Below are positions 43,735 through 53,497 of a stretch of 64,000 nucleotides of DNA, one piece after another (the stretch's first letter is position 1; each line of letters begins with the position of its first letter). A program made the position numbers and the translations under genes. The notes beneath the pieces were generated by a model. That model was not told the DNA's origin. It saw nothing but the letters and a program-made list of their open reading frames with translations, and did not search any database. The DNA lies in the NCBI GenBank assembly GCA_017446265.1, contig JAFSRD010000041.1, forward strand, positions 112,466 through 176,465. Direction: 5' to 3'. The DNA comes from Treponema sp. (GTDB lineage Bacteria > Spirochaetota > Spirochaetia > Treponematales > Treponemataceae).

Positions 43735-44562
43735 ATGGAAACAAATCAAAACCCGCTGTACGGACGCAAAGTTATCTTTATTAATCCAGTATTTTCAACG
43801 CGCACTGTCATCATTCCGCGTTTGGTAGAAGAAGAATTTGAAGTGTACACAATAGCGGAATATCAAGATGCAAAAAATGTGCTTCGTGAATTTCCCGATG
43901 CCCTGTGCTTTATCAATATTGACGACAAGCTTTCGCATGAGCAGTGGTTCAATTTTATCACGTCATGTAAAGAGGAGCTCCCTTCAATTATTTTTGGCGT
44001 ACTGTCATCACATATGAGCAAAACAGACAACCACATGTTCATCAACAATGACACTGTTGCAGCAGGTTTTATCATGCGGGAGGAAAGTCTTGAAAACACG
44101 ACGCAAATCATCATAAAAATTCTTGATAAATTCGGTGCAAAAGGCAGGAGGCGCTATGTACGCGCGTCGTGTGCAGATGCATCAAATGCATCAGTGCTCA
44201 TCAAGCACAACAACAAAGAATACAAACTTTTATTAATAGACATAAGCGTGGCTGGAGCTGCATGCATTTTACCAAATCAACACGCAGATTTTTTTCAAGT
44301 AAATAACGACAAACATGCCGTCGCCGTATATTTAGGCAACAAATCGTTTGAATGTGCCGCCACCGTTTACGCCTCTATGCCGAATCAAAATTACTGCAAG
44401 CTTGTGTTGCTGTTTTCACACGAACTGTCGCTTACGGCAAAAAAAATCATTCACGATTACATAACGGCATTGCTGCAACACAACGTAAACAGCATAATCA
44501 ACGCGCATCAGAAAGACACAACTGATTATATGACAAAAGCGCATAACAAAAAAAATCAGTAA
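43735..44562 (+). CDS. PilZ-domain protein with N-terminal receiver-like domain
   Basis: 275 residues from the ATG at 43735. Residues about 10-125 follow a response-regulator-like alternation (KVIFINP, EVYTIAEYQD, ALCFINID, SIIFGVLSS) without a complete acidic pocket, so it is likely a pseudo-receiver. Residues about 138-250 form a PilZ domain: RRRYVRAS (RxxxR) and DISVAGAAC (DxSxxG), the c-di-GMP-binding motifs. It ends directly before the YihY-cNMP fusion (TAA then ATG), so the two are probably a functional pair linking second messengers to the envelope. Confidence 0.82.
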   Translation: METNQNPLYGRKVIFINPVFSTRTVIIPRLVEEEFEVYTIAEYQDAKNVLREFPDALCFINIDDKLSHEQWFNFITSCKEELPSIIFGVLSSHMSKTDNHMFINNDTVAAGFIMREESLENTTQIIIKILDKFGAKGRRRYVRASCADASNASVLIKHNNKEYKLLLIDISVAGAACILPNQHADFFQVNNDKHAVAVYLGNKSFECAATVYASMPNQNYCKLVLLFSHELSLTAKKIIHDYITALLQHNVNSIINAHQKDTTDYMTKAHNKKNQ

Positions 44563-45864
44563 ATGAGCCACAAGCACATCATGCGAGAAAAAAACTATTT
44601 ATCAAAAAATATGCTCGGTCAGTTTATTTATTTGATATTGACGTTTTACATTCAAAATAATCTGTATACGTGCGCTGCGGCATGCGCATTCAGTTTTTTG
44701 TTTTCGTTCATCCCTATTGTAATGATTGTACTTACCATCCTCGTGCGCATCATCCACGCTGACCCAACGCTTATCGAATCAATTCTAACGAGAGCCGCTG
44801 AATATAAACAGATGTTCAACATGCAGTCGTTCATAGACACGCTTATGAGGCACAACGTGCTCAACTTGTATGATTTTTTGCTCGTGTTTTTTATTTTATG
44901 GATGGCGCGAAAATCATTTGCCAGCATGATGCAGGGACTTCAACGTATTTTTCACTACAAGATAAAATCTCGACCGTTGTTCAATCAAGCGCTCATATTC
45001 ATGTCTGAGATTACACTCATCATCATATCGGTCATCATCATTCTCGCCATATTCGCAATCAGGCAGCTATTTATGCACTCGTTTTTTTTAACGCACCGCA
45101 TATATCTTCCCGTCAAGATACTTGGTTTTTTACCAAGCATGGCTATTACGTTTTCTGAATTTGCGCTCATCTTCATAGCCATAACGCTTGCTTATTATTT
45201 TATGTCACGGACAAAGCCAAAACTGTCGCTCTGCATGATGTGCGCTGCGCTGTGCACGCTCTCATTTTTTATTATAACGATATTCACAAAAAAATTTATG
45301 AATGTTTCAAATTACAATGTCATATACGGCATCTTGAGCGGTCTTATGATTTTATTGTTTCAAATGTACATGTTCTTTACGCTGTTTTTAATATGCGCGC
45401 AGATAATCTACATTATCCAGTTTTTTGATTCGCTTGTGCTCGGCGAGTTATACCTGCTCCCTGAACGCGACGACACAAAAATCATCTCGATTATAAAGCG
45501 CGTGCTGTTCATTACGCCCTCACTTCTGATGGACACAGACAATGTAAGCACATACAAGGCGGGCGACATTATTTTTTCCACAGGCGACATACCCACCGAT
45601 TCATACTACGTCGTAAGCGGAACAGTGACATTGACAGTAAACGACAACATCTGCTACTGCGACAAAGGAACTTCTTTTGGCGAAGAAGCGTGCATACTTG
45701 AACGACAGCGAATCGGAGAAGCAGCCGCACTCACCGACTGCAAGATTATGAAAATACCTGCAAGCACATTTCGCGTACTACTTGAGTCAAATCAACTTGC
45801 AGCAGAAAAAGCGCTTGCACATTTAACAGAATACATAGCAAAAGTTTATGGACGAACGCACTGA
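44563..45864 (+). CDS. YihY/BrkB-type membrane protein fused to a cyclic-nucleotide-binding domain
   Basis: 433 residues. Residues about 15-295 have six or so hydrophobic helices in the YihY/UPF0761 pattern ([20 protein letters not shown] near the N-terminus, [16 protein letters not shown] near the end). Residues about 325-430 form a CAP-like cyclic-nucleotide domain: [20 protein letters not shown], then [19 protein letters not shown], the phosphate-binding cassette with an Arg. YihY proteins are poorly understood envelope proteins and are not normally fused to such a sensor. No ribosome site is clear; translation may be coupled to the PilZ gene. Confidence 0.83.
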   Translation: MSHKHIMREKNYLSKNMLGQFIYLILTFYIQNNLYTCAAACAFSFLFSFIPIVMIVLTILVRIIHADPTLIESILTRAAEYKQMFNMQSFIDTLMRHNVLNLYDFLLVFFILWMARKSFASMMQGLQRIFHYKIKSRPLFNQALIFMSEITLIIISVIIILAIFAIRQLFMHSFFLTHRIYLPVKILGFLPSMAITFSEFALIFIAITLAYYFMSRTKPKLSLCMMCAALCTLSFFIITIFTKKFMNVSNYNVIYGILSGLMILLFQMYMFFTLFLICAQIIYIIQFFDSLVLGELYLLPERDDTKIISIIKRVLFITPSLLMDTDNVSTYKAGDIIFSTGDIPTDSYYVVSGTVTLTVNDNICYCDKGTSFGEEACILERQRIGEAAALTDCKIMKIPASTFRVLLESNQLAAEKALAHLTEYIAKVYGRTH

Positions 45865-45877
45865 TTTTTGATATGAT
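45849..45877 (+). promoter_or_regulatory. promoter of pyrG (near-leaderless)
   Basis: TGGACG at 45849-45854, 17-base spacer, TATGAT at 45872-45877; 7 bases to the ATG at 45885. Lies inside the end of the preceding gene. Confidence 0.5.
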
Positions 45878-45884
45878 TGCTGCA

Positions 45885-47492
45885 ATGGCGAAATATATTT
45901 TTATCACTGGCGGAGTTGTATCTGGTCTCGGCAAAGGGATTTCTGCCGCATCCATTGGGCTTATTCTCAAAAGCCGCGGCTACAAAGTTGTCAATCAAAA
46001 ATTTGATCCGTATTTAAATATCGACCCAGGCACAATGAATCCCATTCAGCATGGAGAAGTGTTTGTCACTGACGATGGCGCGGAAACTGACTTGGACCTT
46101 GGGCACTACGAGCGTTTTACAGACGCGTCTTTGTCACAGTCGTCAAACACAACTGCGGGGCGCGTATACCTTGCAGTGCTCAACAAAGAGCGCGAGGGCG
46201 GCTACGGCGGCGGCACGGTACAAGTTATTCCAAACGTCACCGAAGAGATTATACGACGCATGCTCCTCTCAACAGAAGAGACAAATGCTGACGTCATCAT
46301 AACAGAAGTGGGCGGCACTGTGGGAGACATAGAGTCGCTTCCATTCATTGAAGCTATCCGCCAAATAAAATATCGCGTAGGTGAGGAAAACTGCTGCTAC
46401 ATTCATCTGACGCTTGTGCCGTACATGAAAAAAGCAGAAGAACTCAAGACAAAACCCACGCAGCATTCAGTAAAAGAGTTGCAGGGGCTTGGCATTCAGC
46501 CTAACATCATCATGCTGCGCACGGAAGAACCTATAGACTCTGTAACACGCGAAAAACTTGCGTCGTTTTGCAATGTAGAAACGAGCCATGTCATTCAAAA
46601 CTTAAATGCAAAATCAATCTACGAAGTGCCATTGCAGATGGAAAACGAGGGACTCGGCGCTGCTGTATGCGAGACACTCGGTCTTAAAAATGCAAAATCA
46701 AACCTTGACGACTGGCACGAGATGGTTGCCAAATTCAACAATCCAAAACAAAAAGTGACCATTGCGCTCGTAGGAAAATATATTGAATTGCACGATGCGT
46801 ATCTGTCTGTCGTTGAAGCGCTCATACACGGCGGCATTCACAACGAAGCGGAAGTGTGCATTGATTGGGTAGATTCAAAAGCGCTCACAAGTGAACAGAC
46901 AACAGCAGCGCGTTTAAAACATGCAGACGGCATTATCGTGCCAGGCGGTTTTGGCGACCGCGGCATAGAAGGCATGATTTTTGCTGCAAAATACGCGCGG
47001 ACACATAACGTGCCGTATTTTGGCATCTGTCTTGGCATGCAGATTCTCGTCATTGAATACGCGCGCAATGTGCTTCATTTTGAAAATGCGAACTCATCGG
47101 AAATGGACAAAAATACGCCATACCCTGTCATAGATTTAATGAGCGACCAAAATGGCAAAATACTTGGCGGCACATTGCGACTTGGCAAATACGAGTGTAA
47201 AGTGGCAGCAGGAACGCTCACAGAAAAAGCGTATGGTGCAAAAACGATTTGGGAGCGTCATCGCCACCGCTACGAGTTTAACAACGCATATCGCAGCGAT
47301 TTTCAAAACGCGGGGCTCATCATTGCAGGCGTGAATCCTGAACGCAATTTAGTAGAAATTTGCGAAGTGGCAACGCATACATGGATGGTAGGCGTGCAAT
47401 TCCATCCTGAATTCAAAAGCCGCCCAAACAAAGCAGGACCGCTTTTCCGCGAATTTATTAAAGCTGCCGCGTCTGCAAAAAAGAAAAAATAA
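45885..47492 (+). CDS. pyrG: CTP synthase
   Basis: 535 residues from the ATG at 45885. N-terminal synthetase domain [21 protein letters not shown] and [14 protein letters not shown]-terminal class I glutaminase with GICLGMQ (nucleophile Cys) and HPEFKSRP (His, Glu). Makes CTP from UTP and glutamine. Its stop is only 9 bp from the stop of the convergent SPOR gene, with no terminator between them. Confidence 0.98.
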   Translation: MAKYIFITGGVVSGLGKGISAASIGLILKSRGYKVVNQKFDPYLNIDPGTMNPIQHGEVFVTDDGAETDLDLGHYERFTDASLSQSSNTTAGRVYLAVLNKEREGGYGGGTVQVIPNVTEEIIRRMLLSTEETNADVIITEVGGTVGDIESLPFIEAIRQIKYRVGEENCCYIHLTLVPYMKKAEELKTKPTQHSVKELQGLGIQPNIIMLRTEEPIDSVTREKLASFCNVETSHVIQNLNAKSIYEVPLQMENEGLGAAVCETLGLKNAKSNLDDWHEMVAKFNNPKQKVTIALVGKYIELHDAYLSVVEALIHGGIHNEAEVCIDWVDSKALTSEQTTAARLKHADGIIVPGGFGDRGIEGMIFAAKYARTHNVPYFGICLGMQILVIEYARNVLHFENANSSEMDKNTPYPVIDLMSDQNGKILGGTLRLGKYECKVAAGTLTEKAYGAKTIWERHRHRYEFNNAYRSDFQNAGLIIAGVNPERNLVEICEVATHTWMVGVQFHPEFKSRPNKAGPLFREFIKAAASAKKKK

Positions 47493-47501
47493 GAAACAAT
47501 G

Positions 47502-48626
47502 CTACAGCGGATAGAATTCAAAGCCCGCAGTGCGCAGTGTGTCACCAATAGAGGAATCTGTTTCGTCAACCAACACAAGATAATATGTTGTGCCGCTCGC
47601 ACGCGTTTCAGAAGTGATATACGCGCTGAACCCTTTTTCTTTGAGCGTAGCAACAAGTTTGTCTGCATTCGCTTTTTCACGAAATAAACCGAGTTGCAGC
47701 GTGCGCTTCTGGGAAGTTGTACCTGCTTGCGAAGCCGTGCTTTTGCCAGCGCTTGATTGCGCAGTTTCTGCCTGTGCTCCTGACGACGTACCTGCCGAAG
47801 ATGCCGTACTTGTTTTTCCCTGTGTCACCGGCATTCCGCTTTCCGCCAGCTCTACGCGCGAATCTATTTTAGGAACTGCGGCTTCGTTACGCGGCAAAAA
47901 ATACCAAAATGGTGCAGGAAGCAGCTGCACATCACCGTGCACAATGCCTGTTTCAAGCGACGACGGAAACTCTTTTCTTAACAATTCTGCCCACGCCGTT
48001 TCTCCAGTGATGTACCATAGCGTCAAAAGTACAGAAGGCTTTACGCTTTTCATTGAGGCAAGCGACGCATATGCTTTGAGCATGACAACGCTTTCATCTA
48101 AATCTGCGCTCACGTTTGCGCGGCACAACTGGCTCCACAGCGCGTATAATTTTATATGCGCTTGAATTGTTTCATCGCTTGCATTGCGCACAGCAGAATT
48201 CAAGTAGCTGTCAGCAGTCGTGTAGTCGCCCGTGCTGAGCGCGCACCGCACTGCATCGAGCACAAGTTGTTCGCTTGATTTTTTAGGCATGCCGGCAGCA
48301 TCTCCTGCGCTTATTGCAGCAGCGGCGGCATACGATTTTCTGGCATCGTCAAAGCGCGCCATATGCTCTTGCAATGAACCAAGAAACGCATAGAGCGCGC
48401 GCTTTTCCTGCGGCGCAGCAATTGCAGCAATACGCTCTGCAATATAGGCAGCAGATTCTTCTGCGCTCTCTTTTTTTGCAGCCTCGTTCACCACTTCACG
48501 CGCGAGCGGTGCAGCATGGGCGCCACCATCAGAAGCATTTTGATTTTTATCAACTGTTTGCGCCGCACCAGAAAACGCTACGAGCAAGAACAGCAACAAA
48601 GCGGAAAAACAACACGTACGCTTCAT
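47502..48626 (-). CDS. exported SPOR-domain protein
   Basis: 374 residues. Signal peptide ending near SGAAQT. Residues about 70-250 are Ala-rich helices of TPR-like type (YAFLGSLQEHMARFDDARKS). A Ser/Thr/Ala-rich linker (about 265-300) leads to a C-terminal SPOR domain (LQLGLFREKANADKLVATL, then TYYLVLV), which binds denuded peptidoglycan at the division site. Start overlaps the stop of the LapA-like gene by 4 bp. Probably acts at the septum. Confidence 0.85.
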   Translation of the reverse strand: MKRTCCFSALLLFLLVAFSGAAQTVDKNQNASDGGAHAAPLAREVVNEAAKKESAEESAAYIAERIAAIAAPQEKRALYAFLGSLQEHMARFDDARKSYAAAAAISAGDAAGMPKKSSEQLVLDAVRCALSTGDYTTADSYLNSAVRNASDETIQAHIKLYALWSQLCRANVSADLDESVVMLKAYASLASMKSVKPSVLLTLWYITGETAWAELLRKEFPSSLETGIVHGDVQLLPAPFWYFLPRNEAAVPKIDSRVELAESGMPVTQGKTSTASSAGTSSGAQAETAQSSAGKSTASQAGTTSQKRTLQLGLFREKANADKLVATLKEKGFSAYITSETRASGTTYYLVLVDETDSSIGDTLRTAGFEFYPL

Positions 48627-48955
48627 TTTTTCTCTGTTTGATTTTCCTCGTGATTTTTTGCAACATCATGCTTGGCAATATCTTTTCCAGCTTCGCTCGC
48701 TTTTTTGAGCGCATCTTTTTCAGCGCGCGCTTTTATCTTCGAGATTTTTTTTGCCGCAATGCTCCTGCCCTTGCCGAACGAAAACGGCAGCGCAATGATT
48801 ACCCCCGCAACAAACGACACGATGATTGTAATAAACACAGGCACGCTTTCAAACGTGTAAAAAATCACATTGACATTGCATGTGTTGCCAATATTGAATC
48901 CTGTGAACACTGCAATAAAAACTGCGATTACAATAAATATTATTAAACTGATCAT
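48623..48955 (-). CDS. LapA-domain-like small membrane protein
   Basis: 110 residues with two membrane helices: MISLIIFIVIAVFIAVF and VFITIIVSFVAGVIIALPF, then a Lys/Ala/Glu-rich cytosolic tail. The N-terminus (FIAVFTGFNIGNTCNVNVIFYTF) has the LapA (DUF1049) pattern. In other bacteria LapA/LapB help regulate LPS synthesis; here the next gene encodes a SPOR protein. GAGG before the ATG. Confidence 0.75.
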   Translation of the reverse strand: MISLIIFIVIAVFIAVFTGFNIGNTCNVNVIFYTFESVPVFITIIVSFVAGVIIALPFSFGKGRSIAAKKISKIKARAEKDALKKASEAGKDIAKHDVAKNHEENQTEKK

Positions 48956-48990
48956 AGAATGCCTCGCATTATCTGCATGATTATAAAATA

Positions 48991-49019
48991 ATTTTACTTT
49001 AAAACAGATACTTTTGCAA
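48991..49019 (-). promoter_or_regulatory. promoter of the LapA-like/SPOR operon
   Basis: Minus strand: TTGCAA at 49019-49014, 17-base spacer, TAAAAT at 48996-48991. Leader about 30 bases with GAGG. Confidence 0.6.
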
Positions 49020-49045
49020 TTGAGAAGAAACGTACCGCACGCCGT

Positions 49046-49963
49046 TTACCGTTTTTTCTTTTTCTCCTGCATTTTTATTACGCGCACGAGCACCAGTTCA
49101 GGATTATTAAAAATGCGCGCCACTTTTGGCTGTTGATATGAAAGCCCGCGGCACACAATCATAATTGTTGCAGCTTCATTTTTGAGCACATATTTGCCGC
49201 CTGCATATTTGGGAAATACGCCTTGACCAGGCGCATACACGCCGTTTATGAATGGAGGAAAACGCCACTGCCCGCCGTGCGTGTGACCGCTTAAGATAAT
49301 GTCAAAATCATACTGCTCGTAGTCGCTTACATATTCAGGACGATGCGCAAGCAGCACGGTAAACAAAACGCGCTGTCCATTTTGTTCTTCATATGCTGCA
49401 ACTGCCTCGCGTGTTTTTTTTGCAAGAGATGCAAGCCGTGCACGATATTTTTCTTTTTGGTCACGCATAATGTGCGCCACAGCATCACCTAAATCAAAAT
49501 ACGGGTCGTGAATGCCAGCAATGACAACTGCCCCATCATCATGCAAAAAAAATAAAAACTCATCATGCAAAATGCGCACGCCATATGTTTCGAGCAACGC
49601 ATATTTTTCTGCAAACTGCAAATTAACAAAATCGTGATTGCCTGTCACAAAAAAAATCGGGCATATGTTCTGAATGCCAGACAACAGCAGTTCGACATTG
49701 CCAAAATATTTTTCTTCACCCATGCGCCTGTCATATAAATCGCCAGTAATAACGATGATGTCAGGTTCTGCATTTTTGATTTTTTTAATAAGTTTGCTCT
49801 CGTCTGAACCAAAATCATTTGAATGAAAATCAGAAATCTGCACAATGCGCAGCTCGCTTGCAACATGCTCCTTTTCAATCTCATAGCTGACAGTGCGTAT
49901 CGAGCGGCACGAGATGAACGCAAGAGAAGCAAAAAGAACTATTATACAACGCACGCGGCTCAT
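49046..49963 (-). CDS. calcineurin-like metallophosphoesterase, probable lipoprotein or anchored protein
   Basis: 305 residues from the ATG at 49963. Metal motifs DFHSND, GDLYDRR, GNHDF, LAHRP and GHTHGGQW are complete. The N-terminus is hydrophobic with LAFISCRS, a possible lipobox at about residue 19. Similar to YkuE/LpxG-type phosphoesterases that remove phosphate from lipids such as UDP-2,3-diacylglucosamine; the substrate is uncertain. The promoter leaves no leader. Confidence 0.86.
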   Translation of the reverse strand: MSRVRCIIVLFASLAFISCRSIRTVSYEIEKEHVASELRIVQISDFHSNDFGSDESKLIKKIKNAEPDIIVITGDLYDRRMGEEKYFGNVELLLSGIQNICPIFFVTGNHDFVNLQFAEKYALLETYGVRILHDEFLFFLHDDGAVVIAGIHDPYFDLGDAVAHIMRDQKEKYRARLASLAKKTREAVAAYEEQNGQRVLFTVLLAHRPEYVSDYEQYDFDIILSGHTHGGQWRFPPFINGVYAPGQGVFPKYAGGKYVLKNEAATIMIVCRGLSYQQPKVARIFNNPELVLVRVIKMQEKKKKR

Positions 49964-49969
49964 ATCACT

Positions 49970-49998
49970 AGTATAGCGATTTTTACGCAGCGTGTCTT
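49970..49998 (-). promoter_or_regulatory. promoter for a predicted leaderless mRNA (phosphoesterase gene)
   Basis: Minus strand: AAGACA at 49998-49993, 17-base spacer ending CGC, TATACT at 49975-49970, then exactly 6 bases to the ATG at 49963. Confidence 0.6.
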
Positions 49999-50047
49999 TG
50001 CCGCTTTGCTTGCACGGAGATATAACGCTTGACAAAAATTGTATTGG

Positions 50048-51169
50048 TTAAATTTTTATTAACTCGTACTCGCACTTTCCCATGCCAACTTTTTCCGCCT
50101 GCTCAAGCTGCGCTTTCCAAACAGTCGTTGGATGCACATCGCAAAACAAGTCGCCATTTGCAGCTTTAAGCCTGTCAAGTATTGTGCCAGGCAGTCGCGG
50201 CTGCTTGTTCGCCATATCTGCACACGCTTTGTCAAGTGCAACTGCATCAAACGATGCAAACATGCCGACATTTGGAATGAGCGGCGCATCGTTTTCTGCA
50301 TGACAGTCGCAGCACGGCGACACGTCCGTGATAAGCGAAATGTGAAACTGCTTCTTGCCTTTCACTACAGCGGCAGCATACTCGCCCATTTTGCGACAAA
50401 GCGTTTCGTTTGTGTTGTCCCACTGAGGGCGTGTTGCGTCTGTGGGGCATGCGCCTATGCAGCGGCCGCAGCCTACGCACGTCTCTTGATTGATGAACGC
50501 TTTGCGCTCGTTGCCGCTTGCTTTAACAAATTCAATTGCATCTTGACCGCACTCGCGCGCGCAGTTTCCGCAGCCGATGCACAGACTTTGCTCAACTTCA
50601 GGCTTTCCTTGCGCATGTTGCTCCATCTTTCCTGCCCTACTCGCAGCTCCCATGCCAATGTTTTTTATTGCGCCGCCGAAGCCCGTTGCTTCGTGCAACT
50701 TAAAATGATTGAGCGAAATTATTATATCTGCGTCTGTTACCGCACGCCCGATTTTTGCATTCTTAATAAATTCTCCTTCAGGAAAATCGACAAGCGATTC
50801 GTCAGTGCCTTTCAAACCGTCACCGATAATCACTTGGCAGCCAGTTGCAAGCGGATAAAATCCGTTCATGTACGCAGCTTCAAGATGGTCAAGCGCGTTT
50901 TTGCGCATGCCCACATACAGCGTGTTGCAGTCGGTAAGAAATGGGCGCCCGCCTTTGCTTTTAATAAATTCAGCAAGAGAACGCGCATATTGAGGTCGAA
51001 GATACGCAAGATTTCCAGGTTCGCCAAAATGCAATTTGATTGCCACAAATTTTTCACCAAAATCAATGTTTTCAATGCCAGCTTTTTTGATGAGCCGAAT
51101 CATTTTCTGTGTAAGATTTTCGCTCAAACTCGTACGAAAATCTGCCCAATACACTTTCGTTTTTTCCAT
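50048..51169 (-). CDS. DUF362 protein with two [4Fe-4S] ferredoxin motifs
   Basis: 373 residues. The DUF362 domain (VAIKLHFGEPGNLAYLRP, GGRPFLTDCNTLY, LNHFKLHEATGFGGAIKN) surrounds a dicluster ferredoxin unit: CIGCGNCARECG and CVGCGRCIGACPTDAT near residues 195-245. Such proteins are widespread in anaerobes as putative electron-transfer proteins with unknown partner. Single-gene unit with a TATAAT promoter and GGAG site. Confidence 0.9.
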   Translation of the reverse strand: MEKTKVYWADFRTSLSENLTQKMIRLIKKAGIENIDFGEKFVAIKLHFGEPGNLAYLRPQYARSLAEFIKSKGGRPFLTDCNTLYVGMRKNALDHLEAAYMNGFYPLATGCQVIIGDGLKGTDESLVDFPEGEFIKNAKIGRAVTDADIIISLNHFKLHEATGFGGAIKNIGMGAASRAGKMEQHAQGKPEVEQSLCIGCGNCARECGQDAIEFVKASGNERKAFINQETCVGCGRCIGACPTDATRPQWDNTNETLCRKMGEYAAAVVKGKKQFHISLITDVSPCCDCHAENDAPLIPNVGMFASFDAVALDKACADMANKQPRLPGTILDRLKAANGDLFCDVHPTTVWKAQLEQAEKVGMGKCEYELIKI

Positions 51170-51198
51170 AGCTACACTCCATAAAAATAAGTGTGTTA

Positions 51199-51204
51199 AT
51201 TATA
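51199..51204 (-). promoter_or_regulatory. -10 element upstream of the DUF362 gene
   Basis: TATAAT on the minus strand preceded by ATGC (extended -10 type), about 30 bases before the ATG at 51169. A clear -35 is not seen. Confidence 0.55.
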
Positions 51205-51243
51205 GCATAAAACGAGGGAAAAATCACAAAAAATGCGCGACTT

Positions 51244-53448
51244 TTATTCCCGCACAATCATGAGCAAGTGCGATTGATATTCGGGCATGAACTTTTTCTG
51301 CGCGCCGTTTTCAAACTGCACTGCAATCACAAACTCGCCGTCGCCGCTCATGCTGCTTTTCACAATGCTGCCGTAACCGTAGTCGTCGTGAAAAACACGC
51401 ACGCCGCGCTGCCATTTTTGCAAAAGCGCATTTTCAGCGCCAACCGATTGCATGCCGCGCCACGTGCTGCCGCGTTCCCACGAGCGATAAGCGCCTCCGT
51501 AACGAGAAACGCCATAAGCATCATCGTGCGGCTTTTTACCAATCACTCGAAAAACATCGCCCGCTTCTTCAAGGAATATGCTCGGCTCCATAAACTCCGT
51601 CCGCCCGTACATGCGCCGCTGCATGCACGATGTAACGTACAGCTCGTTTTGTGCACGCGTAATGCCTACATAAAAAAGGCGGCGTTCTTCTTCCAGCTCG
51701 CTAGATGTTTTGTCGCCACGTGGGAACACGCCGTTTTCCATGCCCGTAATGACAACGCGCGGAAACTCAAGCCCTTTTGTGTTGTGCAGCGTAATGAGCG
51801 TTACTCTGTCGCTTTCTTCATCGCTACCCGCTTCAAGCGAGCGGTCAAGCGCAATTGAATCAAGGAACGCGAGCAATCCGTCCATACTGCACTCATACAG
51901 CGCAGCACTGTTCATCAGTTCCTGCATGTTTGCAACGCGCTGAGTGCTTGCAATTTCATCTTGCGTGCGGTGATATTCAAGCAGTCCAGCCGCAGTAATA
52001 ATTTTTTCAATGAGGAGCGAAAGTTTTCCATCACTCGAAAATGTTTTTATGATTTCTTCAAACGCCGCGCAAAACTCACGCACGCCTTCTTTCGCTTTTT
52101 TTGCCAATCCTTCAATCGCTGACGCAGATGCAATCAAACTCTGCGATTTTTCACGTGAGAGCGCAACAATCATATCTTGCGTTTTTTCGCCGATGCCGCG
52201 CACAGGTTTATTCACGATTCTACGGAACGCAATCTCGTCGCGCTCGTTTGCCACAAGCGAAAGAAAAGCGAGCGTGTCTTTGATTTCTTCGCGCTCATAA
52301 AATTTGAGCGAGCCCACAACAGCATATGGAATCTTCCTGCGCAAAAATTCTTGCTCAAACGAAAGCGACTGCGCATTTGTGCGGTACAAAATTGCCCAAT
52401 CGCTGTATTGCGCATTTTTTTCAACAGATTTTTGAATCATGTTTGCGCAAAAAATTGCCTCTTCGTCTTGATTGAGCACATATGCAAGCACAGGCTGCTT
52501 GCCTTCGCCGCGTTCTGCCAAAAGCGTTTTGCCTATTCTGCCTGTGTTGTTGTTTACAACAGCGTCTGCGGCAGCAAGAATTTTTGCAGTTGAGCGATAG
52601 TTCCGCACGAGTTTAATAATTTTTGTATTTGGAAACTTTTCGCGGAACGTCAAAATATTTTGAATCTCTGCTCCTCGAAATTTATAGATTGACTGGTCAT
52701 CGTCGCCAACAACGCACACATACGTGCCTGAGTTTTCGTCAACTCCTGCGAGCGCTTGCAACAAACGAAACTGCGCCACATTTGAATCCTGATACTCATC
52801 AACCATAATCACGCGGAAGCGATAGCGCATGTTCTCACGGATGCGCAAATTTTCTTCCATCACGTGCACAGGCTTCATTATCAAATCGCCAAAATCTGCA
52901 TTGCCCGTTTCTAATAGCCGCGCCTCATATTTTTTGTAAATCTCATTCAAATCGCCGCGCAAATCTAGCGCGCTCAAATCGTCGTCGCTCGTTAAAAAAT
53001 AATCTTTTGCAAGCGCAATTTTGTGCGCGTACAACTGCGATTGCTGCTTTGTCAACGACGGCACTGCTCTTGCGACGAGCGTCGCCATGTCGTCGTCATC
53101 GTATACAGTGAATGACGGAGCAAGATGCGCTTCATCTGCATGGCGGCGCAAAAACCATGCACCAAATGAATGGAATGTGCAAATCTGTGCCTGTTCTGCA
53201 CGCCCTTCAAAAGCGATTGCCCGCTCACGCATTTCATTTGCAGCTTTTTTTGTGAAGGTTGCCGCGAGAATTGAGCGCGCATCCACATGTTTTTCTCCGA
53301 TAAGATATGCGATTTTTGTTGTAATCACGCGCGTCTTGCCGCTGCCTGCTCCTGCTAAAATCAAAAGCGGCGAGCCGTCGTGCTCAACTGCTTGGCGCTG
53401 TTCAGGATTGAGCTGCTCCAAATACGATGGTATATTTTTTTTTGTCAT
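51244..53448 (-). CDS. pcrA: UvrD/PcrA-type superfamily 1 DNA helicase
   Basis: 734 residues. Motif I LILAGAGSGKTRVITTK, motif II VDEYQDSN, motif III GDDDQSIYKFRGA, motif IV RNYRST, motif V TLHNTKGLEFPRVVI, motif VI YVGITRAQNELYV. The C-terminal 60 residues (GVRVFHDDYGYGSIVK) match the PcrA Tudor-like region. It unwinds DNA in excision repair and replication restart, so it would act with the uvrA product. AAGGAAG precedes the ATG. It follows rimO by 50 bp. Confidence 0.95.
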   Translation of the reverse strand: MTKKNIPSYLEQLNPEQRQAVEHDGSPLLILAGAGSGKTRVITTKIAYLIGEKHVDARSILAATFTKKAANEMRERAIAFEGRAEQAQICTFHSFGAWFLRRHADEAHLAPSFTVYDDDDMATLVARAVPSLTKQQSQLYAHKIALAKDYFLTSDDDLSALDLRGDLNEIYKKYEARLLETGNADFGDLIMKPVHVMEENLRIRENMRYRFRVIMVDEYQDSNVAQFRLLQALAGVDENSGTYVCVVGDDDQSIYKFRGAEIQNILTFREKFPNTKIIKLVRNYRSTAKILAAADAVVNNNTGRIGKTLLAERGEGKQPVLAYVLNQDEEAIFCANMIQKSVEKNAQYSDWAILYRTNAQSLSFEQEFLRRKIPYAVVGSLKFYEREEIKDTLAFLSLVANERDEIAFRRIVNKPVRGIGEKTQDMIVALSREKSQSLIASASAIEGLAKKAKEGVREFCAAFEEIIKTFSSDGKLSLLIEKIITAAGLLEYHRTQDEIASTQRVANMQELMNSAALYECSMDGLLAFLDSIALDRSLEAGSDEESDRVTLITLHNTKGLEFPRVVITGMENGVFPRGDKTSSELEEERRLFYVGITRAQNELYVTSCMQRRMYGRTEFMEPSIFLEEAGDVFRVIGKKPHDDAYGVSRYGGAYRSWERGSTWRGMQSVGAENALLQKWQRGVRVFHDDYGYGSIVKSSMSGDGEFVIAVQFENGAQKKFMPEYQSHLLMIVRE

Positions 53449-53497
53449 AACGCTTCCTTATAAACTGCTGCAATAAAATATCGTAAAAAAACGCATT

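Noticed and set aside
50132..51184. 350-codon plus-strand frame opposite the DUF362 gene
   Set aside because: Cys/His/Arg-rich antisense translation of the ferredoxin gene; no start signal.
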